A DNA stretch of 64,000 nucleotides, from the NCBI GenBank assembly GCA_914767715.1, contig OU612070.1, positions 13,657,501 to 13,721,500 of the forward strand, given 5' to 3'. Positions 48,239 through 61,659 of this stretch are shown piece by piece. A program made the position numbers and the translations under genes. Numbering within the stretch: the stretch's first letter is position 1; every line of letters starts with the position of its first letter. This stretch comes from Membranipora membranacea (Eukaryota > Bryozoa > Gymnolaemata > Cheilostomatida > Membraniporidae). The notes beneath the pieces were generated by a model, which worked only from the letters and a program-made list of their open reading frames with translations, was not told where the DNA came from and searched no databases.

Positions 48239-51200
48239 ATGCTTTTTTTTCGGCCAGATCAAAAAATAGATTTGCTTCTAACTAACCTCATAAGGAGGAG
48301 CAACTCCTGCTCATCCCGAATCTGCAGACCGTTTGGCTCTGCGGCTTTTCGTTCTCCGTCAGCGTCCGTTTTAATTAGGGCCACTTTTGCTATAAAAAAA
48401 CATGCCAAACGGCAGCATCGAAAAATTAAATCTCTCTTGGATTCTTATCAAACTCCGACCAGTTCAAGCTCTTATTGCCCTCATTCAACACGCCGAATAT
48501 TGGAATCCTCGGATTAACAGGGGGGTCACAACGCTGACTTGAAAATCCAAAAATTATACCAAGGGAGGGTATCATGCTTTTTTTTCGGCCAGATCAAAAA
48601 ATAGATTTGCTTCTAACTAACCTCATAAGGAGGAGCAACTCCTGCTCATCCCGAATCTGCAGACCGTTTGGCTCTGCGGCTTTTCGTTCTCCGTCAGCGT
48701 CCGTTTTAATCAGGGCCACTTTTGCTATAAAAAAACATGCCAAACGGCAGCATCGAAAAATTAAATCTCTGTTGGATTCTTATCAAACTCGGACCAGTTC
48801 AAGCTCTTATTGCCCTCATTCAACACGCCGAATATTGGAATCCTCGGATTAACAGGGGGGTCACAACGCTGACTTGAAAATCCAAAAATTATACCAAGGG
48901 AGGGTATCATGCTTTTTTTTCGGCCAGATCAAAAAATAGATTTGCTTCTAACTAACCTCATAAGGAGGAGCAACTCCTGCTCATCTCGAATCTGCAGACC
49001 GTTTGGCTCTGCGGCTTTTTGTTCTCCGTCAGCGTCCGTTTTAATTAGGGCCACTTTTGCTATAAAAAAACATGCCAAACGGCAGCATCGAAAAATTAAA
49101 TCTCTGTTGGATTCTTATCAAACTCCGACCAGTTCAAGCTCTTATTGCCCTCATTCAACACGCCGAATATTGGAATCCTCGGATTAACAGGGGGGTCACA
49201 ACGCTGACTTGAAAATCCAAAAATTATACCAAGGGAGGGTATCATGCTTTTTTTTCGGCCAGATCAAAAAATAGATTTGCTTCTAACTAACCTCATAAGG
49301 AGGAGCAACTCCTGCTCATCTCGATTCTGCAGACCGTTTGGCTCTGCGGCTTTTCGTTTTCCGTCAGCGTCCGTTTTAATTAGGGCCACTTTTGCTATAA
49401 AAAAACATGCCAAACGGCAGCATCGAAAAATTAAATCTCTGTTGGATTCTTATCAAACTCCGACCAGTTCAAGCTCTTATTGCCCTCATTCAACACGCCG
49501 AATATTGGAATCCTCGGATTAACAGGGGGGTCACAACGCTGACTTGAAAATCCAAAAATTATACCAAGGGAGGGTATCATGCTTTTTTTTCGGCCATATC
49601 AAAAAATAGATTTGCTTCTAACTAACCTCATAAGGAGGAGCAACTCCTGCTCATCCCGAATCTGCAGACCGTTTGGCTCTGCGGCTTTTCGTTCTCCGTC
49701 AGCGTCCGTTTTAATTAGGGCCACTTTTGCTATAAAAAAACATGCCAAACGGCAGCATCGAAAAATTAAATCTCTGTTGGATTCTTATCAAACTCCGACC
49801 AGTTCAAGCTCTTATTGCCTTCATTCAACACGCCGAATATTGGAATCCTCGGATTAACAGGGGGGTCACAACGCTGACTTGAAAATCCAAAAATTATACC
49901 AAGGGAGGGTATCATGCTTTTTTTTCGGCCAGATCAAAAAATTGATTTGCTTCTAACTAACCTCATAAGGAGGAGCAACTCCTGCTCATCCCGAATCTGC
50001 AGACCGTTTGGCTCTGCGGCTTTTCGTTCTCCGTCAGCGTCCGTTTTAATTAGGGCCACTTTTGCTATAAAAAAACATGCCAAACGGCAGCTTCGAAAAA
50101 TTAAATCTCTGTTGGATTCTTATCAAACTCCGACCAGTTCAAGCTCTTATTGCCCTCATTCAACACGCCGAATATTGGAATCCTCGGATTAACAGGGGGG
50201 TCACAACGCTGACTTGAAAATCCAAAAATTATACCAAGGGAGGGTATCATGCTTTTTTTTCGGCCAGATCAAAAAATAGATTTGCTTCTAACTAACCTCA
50301 TAAGGAGGAGCAACTCCTGCTCATCTCGAATCTGCAGACCGTTTGGCTCTGCGGCTTTTCGTTCTCCGTCAGCGTCCGTTTTAATTAGGGCCACTTTTGC
50401 TATAAAAAAACATGCCAAACGGCAGCATCGAGAAATTAAATCACTGTTGGATTCTTATCAAACTCCGACCAGTTCAAGCTCTTATTGCCCTCATTCAACA
50501 CGCCGAATATTGGAATCCTCGGATTAACAGGGGGGTCACAACGCTGACTTGAAAATCCAAAAATTATACCAAGGGAGGGTATCATGCTTTTTTTTCGGCC
50601 AGATCAAAAAATAGATTTGCTTCTAACTAACCTCATAAGGAGGAGCAACTCCTGCTCATCCCGAATCTGCAGACCGTTTGGCTCTGCGGCTTTTCGTTCT
50701 CCGTCAGCGTCCGTTTTAATTAGGGCCACTTTTGCTATAAAAAAACATGCCAAACGGCAGCATCGAAAAATTAAATCTCTGTTGGATTCTTATCAAACTC
50801 CTACCAGTTCAAGCTCTTATTGCCCTCATTCAACACGCTGAATATTGGAATCCTCGGATTAACAGGGGGGTCACAACGCTGACTTGAATATCCAAAAATT
50901 ATACCAAGGGAGGGTATCATGCTTTTTTTTTGGCCAGATCAAAAAATAGATTTGCTTCTAACTAACCTCATAAGGAGGAGCAACTCCTGCTCATCTCGAA
51001 TCTGCAGACCGTTTGGCTCTGCGGCTTTTCGTTCTCCGTCAGCGTCCGTTTTAATTAGGGCCACTTTTGCTATAAAAAAACATGCCAAACAGCAGCATCG
51101 AAAAATTAAATCACTGTTGGATTCTTATCAAACTCCGACCAGTTCAAGCTCTTATTGCCCTCATTCAACACGCCGAATATTGGAATCCTCGGATTAACAG

Positions 51201-54013
51201 GGGGGTCACAACGCTGACTTGAAAATCCAAAAATTATACCAAGGGAGGGTATCATGCTTTTTTTTCGGCCAGATCAAAAAATAGATTTGCTTCTAACTAA
51301 CCTCATAAGGAGGAGCAACTCCTGCTCATCTCGAATCTGCAGACCGTTTGGCTCTGCGGCTTTTCGTTCTCCGTCAGCGTCCGTTTTAATTAGGGCCACT
51401 TTTGCTGTAAAAAAAACATGCCAAACGGCAGCATCGAAAAATTAAATCACTGTTGGATTCTTATCAAACTCCGACCAGTTCAAGCTCTTATTGCCCTCAT
51501 TCAACACGCCGAATATTGAAATCCTCGGATTAACAGGGGGGTCACAACGCTGACTTGAAAATCCAAAAATTATACCAAGGGAGGGTATCATGCTTTTTTT
51601 TCGGCCAGATCAAAAAATAGATTTGCTTCTAACTAACCTCATAAGGAGGAGCAACTCCTGCTCATCCCGAATCTGCAGACCGTTTGGCTCTGCGGCTTTT
51701 CGTTCTCCGTCAGCGTCCGTTTTAATTAGGGCCACTTTTGCTATAAAAAAACATGCCAAACGGCAGCATCGAAAAATTAATTCTCTGTTGGATTCTTATC
51801 AAACTCCGACCAGTTCAAGCTCTTATTGCCCTCATTCAACACGCCGAATATTGGAATCCTCGGATTAACAGGGGGGTCACAACGCTGACTTGAAAATCCA
51901 AAAATTATACCAAGGGAGGGTATAATGCTTTTTTTTCGGCCAGATCAAAAAATAGATTTGCTTCTAACTAACCTCATAAGGAGGAGCAACTCCTGCTCAT
52001 CTCGAATCTGCAGACCGTTTGGCTCTGCGGCTTTTCGTTCTCCGTCAGCGTCCGTTTTAATTAGGGCCACTTTTGCTATAAAAAAACATGCCAAACGGCA
52101 GCATCGAAAAATTAAATCACTGTTGGATTCTTATCAAACTCCGACCAGTTCAAGCTCTTATTGCCCTCATTCAACACGCCGAATATTGGAATCCTCGGAT
52201 TAACAGGGGGGTCACAACGCTGACTTGAAAATCCAAAAATTATACCAAGGGAGGGTATCATGCTTTTTTTTCGGCCAGATCAAAAAATAGATTTGCTTCT
52301 AACTAACCTCATAAGGAGGAGCAACTCCTGCTCATCCCGAATCTGCAGACCGTTTGGCTCTGCGGCTTTTCGTTCTCCGTCAGCGTCCGTTTTAATTAGG
52401 GCCACTTTTGCTATAAAAAAACATGCCAAACGGCAGCATCGAAAAATTAAATCTCTGTTGGATTCTTATCAAACTCCGACCAGTTCAAGCTCTTATTGCC
52501 CTCATTCAACACGCCGAATATTGGAATCCTCGGATTAACAGGGGGGTCACAACGCTGACTTGAAAATCCAAAAATTATACCAAGGGAGGGTATCATGCTT
52601 TTTTTTCGGCCAGATCAAAAAATAGATTTGCTTCTAACTAACCTCATAAGGAGGAGCAACTCCTGCTCATCCCGAATCTGCAGACCGTTTGGCTCTGCGG
52701 CTTTTCGTTCTCCGTCAGCGTCCGTTTTAATCAGGGCCACTTTTGCTATAAAAAAACATGCCAAACGGCAGCATCGAAAAATTAAATCTCTGTTGGATTC
52801 TTATCAAACTCCGACCAGTTCAAGCTCTTATTGCCCTCATTCAACACGCCGAATATTGGAATCCTCGGATTAACAGGGGGGTCACAACGCTGACTTGAAA
52901 ATCCAAAAATTATACCAAGGGAGGGTATCATGCTTTTTTTTCGGCCAGATCAAAAAATAGATTTGCTTCTAACTAACCTCATAAGGAGGAGCAACTCCTG
53001 CTCATCTCGAATCTGCAGACCGTTTGGCTCTGCGGCTTTTTGTTCTCCGTCAGCGTCCGTTTTAATTAGGGCCACTTTTGCTATAAAAAAACATGCCAAA
53101 CGGTAGCATCGAAAAATTAAATCTCTGTTGGATTCTTATCAAACTCCGACCAGTTCAAGCTCTTATTGCCCTCATTCAACACGCCGAATATTGGAATCCT
53201 CGGATTAACAGGGGGGTCACAACGCTGACTTGAAAATCCAAAAATTATACCAAGGGAGGGTATCATGCTTTTTTTTCGGCCAGATCAAAAAATAGATTTG
53301 CTTCTAACTAACCTCATAAGGAGGAGCAACTCCTGCTCATCTCGATTCTGCAGACCGTTTGGCTCTGCGGCTTTTCGTTTTCCGTCAGCGTCCGTTTTAA
53401 TTAGGGCCACTTTTGCTATAAAAAAACATGCCAAACGGCAGCATCGAAAAATTAAATCTCTGTTGGATTCTTATCAAACTCCGACCAGTTCAAGCTCTTA
53501 TTGCCCTCATTCAACACGCCGAATATTGGAATCCTCGGATTAACAGGGGGGTCACAACGCTGACTTGAAAATCCAAAAATTATACCAAGGGAGGGTATCA
53601 TGCTTTTTTTTCGGCCATATCAAAAAATAGATTTGCTTCTAACTAACCTCATAAGGAGGAGCAACTCCTGCTCATCCCGAATCTGCAGACCGTTTGGCTC
53701 TGCGGCTTTTCGTTCTCCGTCAGCGTCCGTTTTAATTAGGGCCACTTTTGCTATAAAAAAACATGCCAAACGGCAGCATCGAAAAATTAAATCTCTATTG
53801 GATTCTTATCAAACTCCGACCAGTTCAAGCTCTTATTGCCTTCATTCAACACGCCGAATATTGGAATCCTCGGATTAACAGGGGGGTCACAACGCTGACT
53901 TGAAAATCCAAAAATTATACCAAGGGAGGGTATCATGCTTTTTTTTCGGCCAGATCAAAAAATAGATTTGCTTCTAACTAACCTCATAAGGAGGAGCAAC
54001 TCCTGCTCATCCC
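47983..54013 (+). repeat. 18-monomer higher-order unit, copy 2 (6031 bp)
   Basis: Same variants in the same order as copy 1. By eye I see two differences: A at 48178 (T at 42147) and C at 48436 (G at 42405). The similarity stops inside the monomer at 53935, before its A/B site at 54129. The breakpoint estimate rests on the monomer at 47904 being mosaic. Confidence 0.95.
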
Positions 54014-57000
54014 GAATCTGCAGACCGTTTGGCTCTGCGGCTTTTCGTTCTCCGTCAGCGTCCGTTTTAATTAGGGCCACTTTTGCTATAAAAAAACATG
54101 CCAAACGGCAGCATCGAAAAATTAAATCTCTGTTGGATTCTTATCAAACTCCGACCAGTTCAAGCTCTTATTGCCCTCATTCAACACGCCGAATATTGGA
54201 ATCCTCGGATTAACAGGGGGGTCACATTGCTGACTTGAAAATCCAAAAATCATACCAAGGGAGGGTATCATGCTTTTTTTTCGGCCAGATCAAAAAATAG
54301 ATTTGCTTCTAACCAACCTCATAAGGAGGAGCAACTCCTGCTCATCTCGAATCTGCAGACCGTTTGGCTCTGCGGCTTTTCGTTCTCCGCCAGCGTCCGT
54401 TTTAATTAGGGCCACTTTTGCTATAAAAAAACATGCCAAACGGCAGCATCGAAAAATTAAATCACTGTTGGATTCTTATCAAACTCCGACCAGTTCAAGC
54501 TCCTATTGCCCTCATTCAACATGCCGAATATTGGAATCCTCGGATTAACAGGGGGGTCACAACGCTGACTTGAAAATCCAAAAATTATACCAAGGGAGGG
54601 TATCATCCTTTTTTTTGGCCAGATCAAAAAATAGATTTGCTTCTAACTAACCTCATAAGGAGGAGCAACTCCTGCTCATCCCGAATCTGCAGACCGTTTG
54701 GCTCTGCGGCTTCTCGTTCTCCGTCAGCGTCCGTTTTAATTAGGGCCACTTTTGCTATAAAAAAACATGCCAAACGGCAGCATCGAAAAATTAAATCTCT
54801 GTTGGATTCTTATCAAACTCCGACCAGTTCAAGCTCTTATTGCCCTCATTCAACACGCCGAATATTGGAATCCTCGGATTAACAGGGGGGTCACAACGCT
54901 GACTTGAAAATCCAAAAATTATACCAAGGGAGGGTATCATGCTTTTTTTTCGGCCAGATCAAAAAATAGATTTGCTTCTAACTAACCTCATAAGGAGGAG
55001 CAACTCCTGCTCATCCCGAATCTGCAGACCGTTTGGCTCTGCGGCTTTTCGTTCTCCGTCAGCGTCCGTTTTAATTAGGGCCACTTTTGCTATAAAAAAA
55101 CATGCCAAACGGCAGCATCGAAAAATTAAATCTCTGTTGGATTCTTATCAAACTCCGACCAGTTCAAGCTCTTATTGCCCTCATTCAACACGCCGAATAT
55201 TGGAATCCTCGGATTAACAGGGGGGTCACAACGCTGACTTGAAGATCCAAAAATTATACCAAGGGAGGGTATCATGCTTTTTTTTCGGCCAGATCAAAAA
55301 ATAGATTTGCTTCTAACTAACCTCATAAGGAGGAGCAACTCCTGCTCATCCCGAATCTGCAGACCGTTTGGCTCTGCGGCTTTTCGTTCTCCGTCAGCGT
55401 CCGTTTTAATTAGGGCCACTTTTGCTATAAAAAAACATGCCAAACGGCAGCATCGAAAAATTAAATCTCTGTTGGATTCTTATCAAACTCCGACCAGTTC
55501 AAGCTCTTATTGCCCTCATTCAACACGCCGAATATTGGAATCCTCGGATTAACAGCGGGGTCACAACGCTGACTTGAAAATCCAAAAATTATACCAAGGG
55601 AGGGTATCATGCTTTTTTTTCAGCCAGATCAAAAAATAGATTTGCTTCTAACTAACCTCATAAGGAGGAGCAACTCCTGCTCATCCCGAATCTGCAGACC
55701 GTTTGGCTCTGCGGCTTTTCGTTCTCCGTCAGCGTCCGTTTTAATTAGGGCCACTTTTGCTATAAAAAAACATGCCAAACGGCAGCATCGAAAAATTAAA
55801 TCTCTGTTGGATTCTTATCAAACTCCGACCAGTTCAAGCTCTTATTGCCCTCACTCAACACGCCGAATATTGGAATCCTCGGATTAACAGGGGGGTCACA
55901 ACGCTGACTTGAAAATCCAAAAATTATACCAAGGGAGGGTATCATGCTTTTTTTTCGGCCAGATCAAAAAATAGATTTGCTTCTAACTAACCTCATCAGA
56001 AGGAGCAACTCCTGCTCATCCCGACTCTGCAGACCGTTTGGCTCTGCGGCTTTTCGTTCTCCGTCAGCGTCCGTTTTAATTTGGGCCACTTTTGCTATAA
56101 AAAACATGCCAAACGGCAGCATCGAAAAATTAAATCTCTGTTGGATTCTTATCAAACTCCGACCAGTTCAAGCTCTTATTGCCCTCATTCAACACGCCGA
56201 ATATTGGGATCCTCGGATTAACAGGGGGGTCACAACGCTGACTTGAAAATCCAAAAATTATACCAAGGGAGGGTATCATGCTTTTTTTTCGGCCAGATCA
56301 AAAAATAGATTTGCTTCTAACTAACCTCATAAGGAGGAGCAACTCCTGCTCATCCCGAATCTACAGACCGTTTGGCTCTGCGGCTTTTCGTTCTCCGTCA
56401 GCGTCCGTTTTAATTAGGGCCACTTTTGCTATAAAAAAACATGCCAAACGGCAGCATCGAAAAATTAAATCTTTGTTGGATTCTTATCAAACTCCGACCA
56501 GTTCAAGCTCTTATTGCCCTCATTCAACACGCCGAATATTGGAATCCTCGGATTAACAGGGGGGTCACAACGCTGACTTGAAAATCCAAAAATTATACCA
56601 AGGGAGGGTATCATGCTTTTTTTTCGGCCAGATCAAAAAATAGATTTGCTTCTAACTAACCTCATAAGGAGGAGCAACTCCTGCTCATCCCGAATCTGCA
56701 GACCGTTTGGCTCTGCGGCTTTTCGTTCTCCGTCAGCGTCCGTTTTAATTAGGGCCACTTTTGCTATAAAAAAACATGCCAAACGGCAGCATCGAAAAAT
56801 TAAATCTCTGTTTGATTCTTATCAAACTCCGACCAGTTCAAGCTCTTATTGCCCTCATTCAACACGCCGAATATTGGAATCCTCAGATTAACAGGGGGGT
56901 CACAACGCTGACTTGAAAATCCAAAAATTATACCAAGGGAGGGTATCATGCTTTTTTTTCGGCCAGATCAAAGAATAGATTTGCTTCTAACTAACCTCAT

Positions 57001-57643
57001 AAGGAGGAGCAACTCCTGCTCATCTCGAATCTGCAGACCGTTTGGCTCTGCGGCTTTTCGTTCTCCGTCAGCGTCCGTTTTAATTAGGGCCACTTTTGCT
57101 ATAAAAAAACATGCCAAACGGCAGCATCGAAAAATTAAATCTCTGTTGGATTCTTATCAAACTCCGACCAGTTCAAGCTCTTATTGCCCTCATTCAACAC
57201 GCCGAATATTGGAATCCTCGGATTAACAGGGGGGTCACAACGCTGACTTGAAAATCCAAAAATTATACCAAGGGAGGGTATCATGCTTTTTTTTCGGCCA
57301 GATCAAAAAATAGATTTGCTTCTAACTAACCTCATAAGGAGGAGCAACTCCTGCTCATCCCGAATCTGCAGACCGTTTGGCTCTGCGGCTTTTCGTTCTC
57401 CGTCAGCGTCCGTTTTAATTAGGGCCACTTTTGCTATAAAAAAACATGCCAAACGGCAGCATCGAAAAATTAAATCTCTGTTTGATTCTTATCAAACTCC
57501 GACCAGTTCAAGCTCTTATTGCCCTCATTCAACACGCCGAATATTGGAATCCTCAGATTAACAGGGGGGTCACAACGCTGACTTGAAAATCCAAAAATTA
57601 TACCAAGGGAGGGTATCATGCTTTTTTTTCGGCCAGATCAAAG
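54014..57643 (+). repeat. Right-hand monomers before the 4016-bp unit
   Basis: Begins with the first instance of the three-monomer cassette: CATTGC tail of 53935, then B-type 54270 with AACCAACC, GCTCCTATT and ACATGCC, then start-loss 54605. A run of A-type monomers follows. The 55944 monomer is unusual (CATCAGAAGG, CGACTCTG, ATTTGGGCC, GGGATCC, shortened A run) and the 56278 monomer lost its PstI site. Confidence 0.85.
56613..57282 (+). repeat. Duplicated dimer, copy 1 (670 bp)
   Basis: Monomer 1 has TGTTTGATTC (L67F) and CCTCAGATT; monomer 2 has AAAGAATAG (K9R) with B-type offset 78 and A-type offset 195. The same pair follows immediately. Confidence 0.9.
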
Positions 57644-57952
57644 AATAGATTTGCTTCTAACTAACCTCATAAGGAGGAGCAACTCCTGCTCATCTCGAAT
57701 CTGCAGACCGTTTGGCTCTGCGGCTTTTCGTTCTCCGTCAGCGTCCGTTTTAATTAGGGCCACTTTTGCTATAAAAAAACATGCCAAACGGCAGCATCGA
57801 AAAATTAAATCTCTGTTGGATTCTTATCAAACTCCGACCAGTTCAAGCTCTTATTGCCCTCATTCAACACGCCGAATATTGGAATCCTCGGATTAACAGG
57901 GGGGTCACATTGCTGACTTGAAAATCCAAAAATTATACCAAGGGAGGGTATC
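57283..57952 (+). repeat. Duplicated dimer, copy 2 (670 bp)
   Basis: Same markers as copy 1. It differs only near the end, where the second monomer has CATTGC in place of CAACGC in the GTCA/TGAC spacer, and so leads into the three-monomer cassette. Confidence 0.9.
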
Positions 57953-60900
57953 ATGCTTTTTTTTCGGCCAGATCAAAAAATAGATTTGCTTCTAACCAAC
58001 CTCATAAGGAGGAGCAACTCCTGCTCATCTCGAATCTGCAGACCGTTTGGCTCTGCGGCTTTTCAATCTCCGTCAGCGTCCGTTTTAATTAGGGCCACTT
58101 TTGCTATAAAAAAACATGCCAAACGGCAGCATCGAAAAATTAAATCACTGTTGGATTCTTATCAAACTCCGACCAGTTCAAGCTCCTATTGCCCTCATTC
58201 AACATGCCGAATATTGGAATCCTCGGATTAACAGGGGGGTCACAACGCTGACTTGAAAATCCAAAAATTATACCAAGGGAGAGTATCATCCTTTTTTTTG
58301 GCCAGATCAAAAAATAGATTTGCTTCTAACTAACCTCATAAGGAGGAGCAACTCCTGCTCATCCCGAATCTGCAGACCGTTTGGCTCTGCGGCTTTTCGT
58401 TCTCCGTCAGCGTCCGTTTTAATTAGGGCCACTTTTGCTATAAAAAAACATGCCAAACGGCAGCATCGAAAAATTAAATCTCTGTTGGATTCTTATCAAA
58501 CTCCGACCAGTTCAAGCTCTTATTGCCCTCATTCAACACGCCGAATATTGGAATCCTCGGATTAACAGGGGGGTCACAACGCTGACTTGAAAATCCAAAC
58601 ATTATACCAAGGGAGGGTATCATGCTTTTTTTTCGGCCAGATCAAAAAATAGATTTGCTTCTAACTAACCTCATAAGGAGGAGCAACTCCTGCTCATCCC
58701 GAATCTGCAGACCGTTTGGCTCTGCGGCTTTTCGTTCTCCGTCAGCGTCCGTTTTAATTAGGGCCACTTTTGCTATAAAAAAACATGCCAAACGGCAGCA
58801 TCGAAAATTAAATCTCTGTTGGATTCTTATCAAACTCCGACCAGTTCAAGCTCTTATTGCCCTCATTCAACACGCCGAATATTGGAATCCTCGGATTAAC
58901 AGGGGGGTCACAACGCTGACTTGAAAATCCAAAAATTATACCAAGGGAGGGTATCATGCTTTTTTTTCGGCCAGATCAAAAAATAGATTTGCTTCTAACT
59001 AACCTCATAAGGAGGAGCAACTCCTGCTCATCCCGAATCTGCAGACCGTTTGGCTCTGCGGCTTTTCGTTCTCCGTCAGCGTCCGTTTTAATTAGGGCCA
59101 CTTTTGCTATAAAAAAACATGCCAAACGGCAGCATCGAAAAATTAAATCTCTGTTGGATTCTTATCAAACTCCGACCAGTTCAAGCTCTTATTGCCCTCA
59201 TTCAACACGCCGAATATTGGAATCCTCGGATTAACAGGGGGGTCACATTGCTGACTTGAAAATCCAAAAATTATACCAAGGGAGGGTATCATGCTTTTTT
59301 TTCGGCCAGATCAAAAAATAGATTTGCTTCTAACCAACCTCATAAGGAGGAGCAACTCCTGCTCATCTCGAATCTGCAGACCGTTTGGCTCTGCGGCTTT
59401 TCGTTCTCCGTCAGCGTCCGTTTTAATTAGGGCCACTTTTGCTATAAAAAAACATGCCAAACGGCAGCATCGAAAAATTAAATCACTGTTGGATTCTTAT
59501 CAAACTCCGACCAGTTCAAGCTCCTATTGCCCTCATTCAACACGCCGAATATTGGAATCCTCGGATTAACAGGGGGGTCACAACGCTGACTTGAAAATCC
59601 AAAAATTATACCAAGGGAGGGTATCATCCTTTTTTTTGGCCAGATCAAAAAATAGATTTGCTTCTAACTAACCTCATAAGGAGGAGCAACTCCTGCTCAT
59701 CACGAATCTGCAGACCGTTTGGCTCTGCGGCTTTTCGTTCTCCGTCAGCGTCCGTTTTAATTAGGGCCACTTTTGCTATAAAAAAACATGCCAAACGGCA
59801 GCATCGAAAAATTAAATCTCTGTTGGATTCTTATCAAACTCCGACCAATTCAAGCTCTTATTGCCCTCATTCAACACGCCGAATATTGGAATCCTCGGAT
59901 TAACAGGGGGGTCACAACGCTGACTTGAAAATCCAAAAATTATACCAAGGGAGGGTATCATGCTTTTTTTTCGGCCAGATCAAAAAATAGATTTGCTTCT
60001 AACTAACCTCATAAGGAGGAGCAACTCCTGCTCATCCCGAATCTGCAGACCGTTTGGCTCTGCGGCTTTTCGTTCTCCGTCAGCGTCCGTTTTAATTAGG
60101 GCCACTTTTGCTATAAAAAAACATGCCAAACGGCAGCATCGAAAAATTAAATCTCTGTTGGATTCTTATCAAACTCCGACCAGTTCAAGCTCTTATTGCC
60201 CTCATTCAACACGCCGAATATTGGAATCCTCGGATTAACAGGGGGGTCACAACGCTGACTTGAAAATCCAAAAATTATACCAAGGGAGGGTATCATGCTT
60301 TTTTTTCGGCCAGATCAAAAAATAGATTTGCTTCTAACTAACCTCATAAGAAGGAGCAACTCCTGCTCATCCCGAATCTGCAGACCGTTTGGCTCTGCGG
60401 CTTTTCGTTCTCCGTCAGCGTCCGTTTTAATTAGGGCCACTTTTGCTATAAAAAAACATGCCAAACGGCAGCATCGAAAAATTAAATCTCTGTTGGATTC
60501 TTATCAAACTCCGACCAATTCAAGCTCTTATTGCCCTCATTCAACACGCCGAATATTGGAATCCTCGGATTAACAGGGGGGTCACAATGCTGACTTGAAA
60601 ATCCAAAAATTATACCAAGGGAGGGTATCATGCTTTTTTTTCGGCCAGATCAAAAAATAGATTTGCTTCTAACTAACCTCATAAGGAGGAGCAACTCCTG
60701 CTCATCCCGAATCTGCAGACCGTTTGGCTCTGCGGCTTTTCGTTCTCCGTCAGCGTCCGTTTTAATTAGGGCCACTTTTGCTATAAAAAAACATGCCAAA
60801 CGGCAGCATCGAAAAATTAAATCTCTGTTGGATTCTTATCAAACTCCGACCAGTTCAAGCTCTTATTGCCCTCATTCAACACGCCGAATATTGGAATCCT

Positions 60901-61659
60901 CGGATTAACAGGGGGGTCACATTGCTGACTTGAAAATCCAAAAATTATACCAAGGGAGGGTATCATGCTTTTTTTTCGGCCAGATCAAAAAATAGATTTG
61001 CTTCTAACCAACCTCATAAGGAGGAGCAACTCCTGCTCATCTCGAATCTGCAGACCGTTTGGCTCTGCGGCTTTTCGTTCTCCGTCAGCGTCCGTTTTAA
61101 TTAGGGCCACTTTTGCTATAAAAAAACATGCCAAACGGCAGCATCGAAAAATTAAATCACTGTTGGATTCTTATCAAACTCCGACCAGTTCAAGCTCCTA
61201 TTGCCCTCATTCAACATGCCGAATATTGGAATCCTCGGATTAACAGGGGGGTCACAACGCTGACTTGAAAATCCAAAAATTATACCAAGGGAGGGTATCA
61301 TCCTTTTTTTTGGCCAGATCAAAAAATAGATTTGCTTCTAACTAACCTCATAAGGAGGAGCAACTCCTGCTCATCCCGAATCTGCAGACCGTTTGGCTCT
61401 GCGGCTTTTCGTTCTCCGTCAGCGTCCGTTTTAATTAGGGCCACTTTTGCTATAAAAAAACATGCCAAACGGCAGCATCGAAAAATTAAATCTCTGTTGG
61501 ATTCTTATCAAACTCCGACCAGTTCAAGCTCTTATTGCCCTCATTCAACACGCCGAATATTGGAATCCTCGGATTAACAGGGGGGTCACAACGCTGACTT
61601 GAAAATCCAAAAATTATACCAAGGGAGGGTATCATGCTTTTTTTTCGGCCAGATCAAAA
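57644..61659 (+). repeat. 12-monomer higher-order unit, copy 1 (4016 bp)
   Basis: Diagnostic order: CATTGC tail, TTCAATCTCC plus AACCAACC (57953), GAGAGTATCATCC (58288), AAACATTATACC, one-A deletion CGAAAATTAAAT (58622), CATTGC tail (58956), AACCAACC (59291), CATCACG plus ACCAATTC (59626). The left limit is the AAAGAATAG site (57643), which differs in the copy at 61659. Four 334-bp monomers give 4016 bp in place of 4020. Confidence 0.92.
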
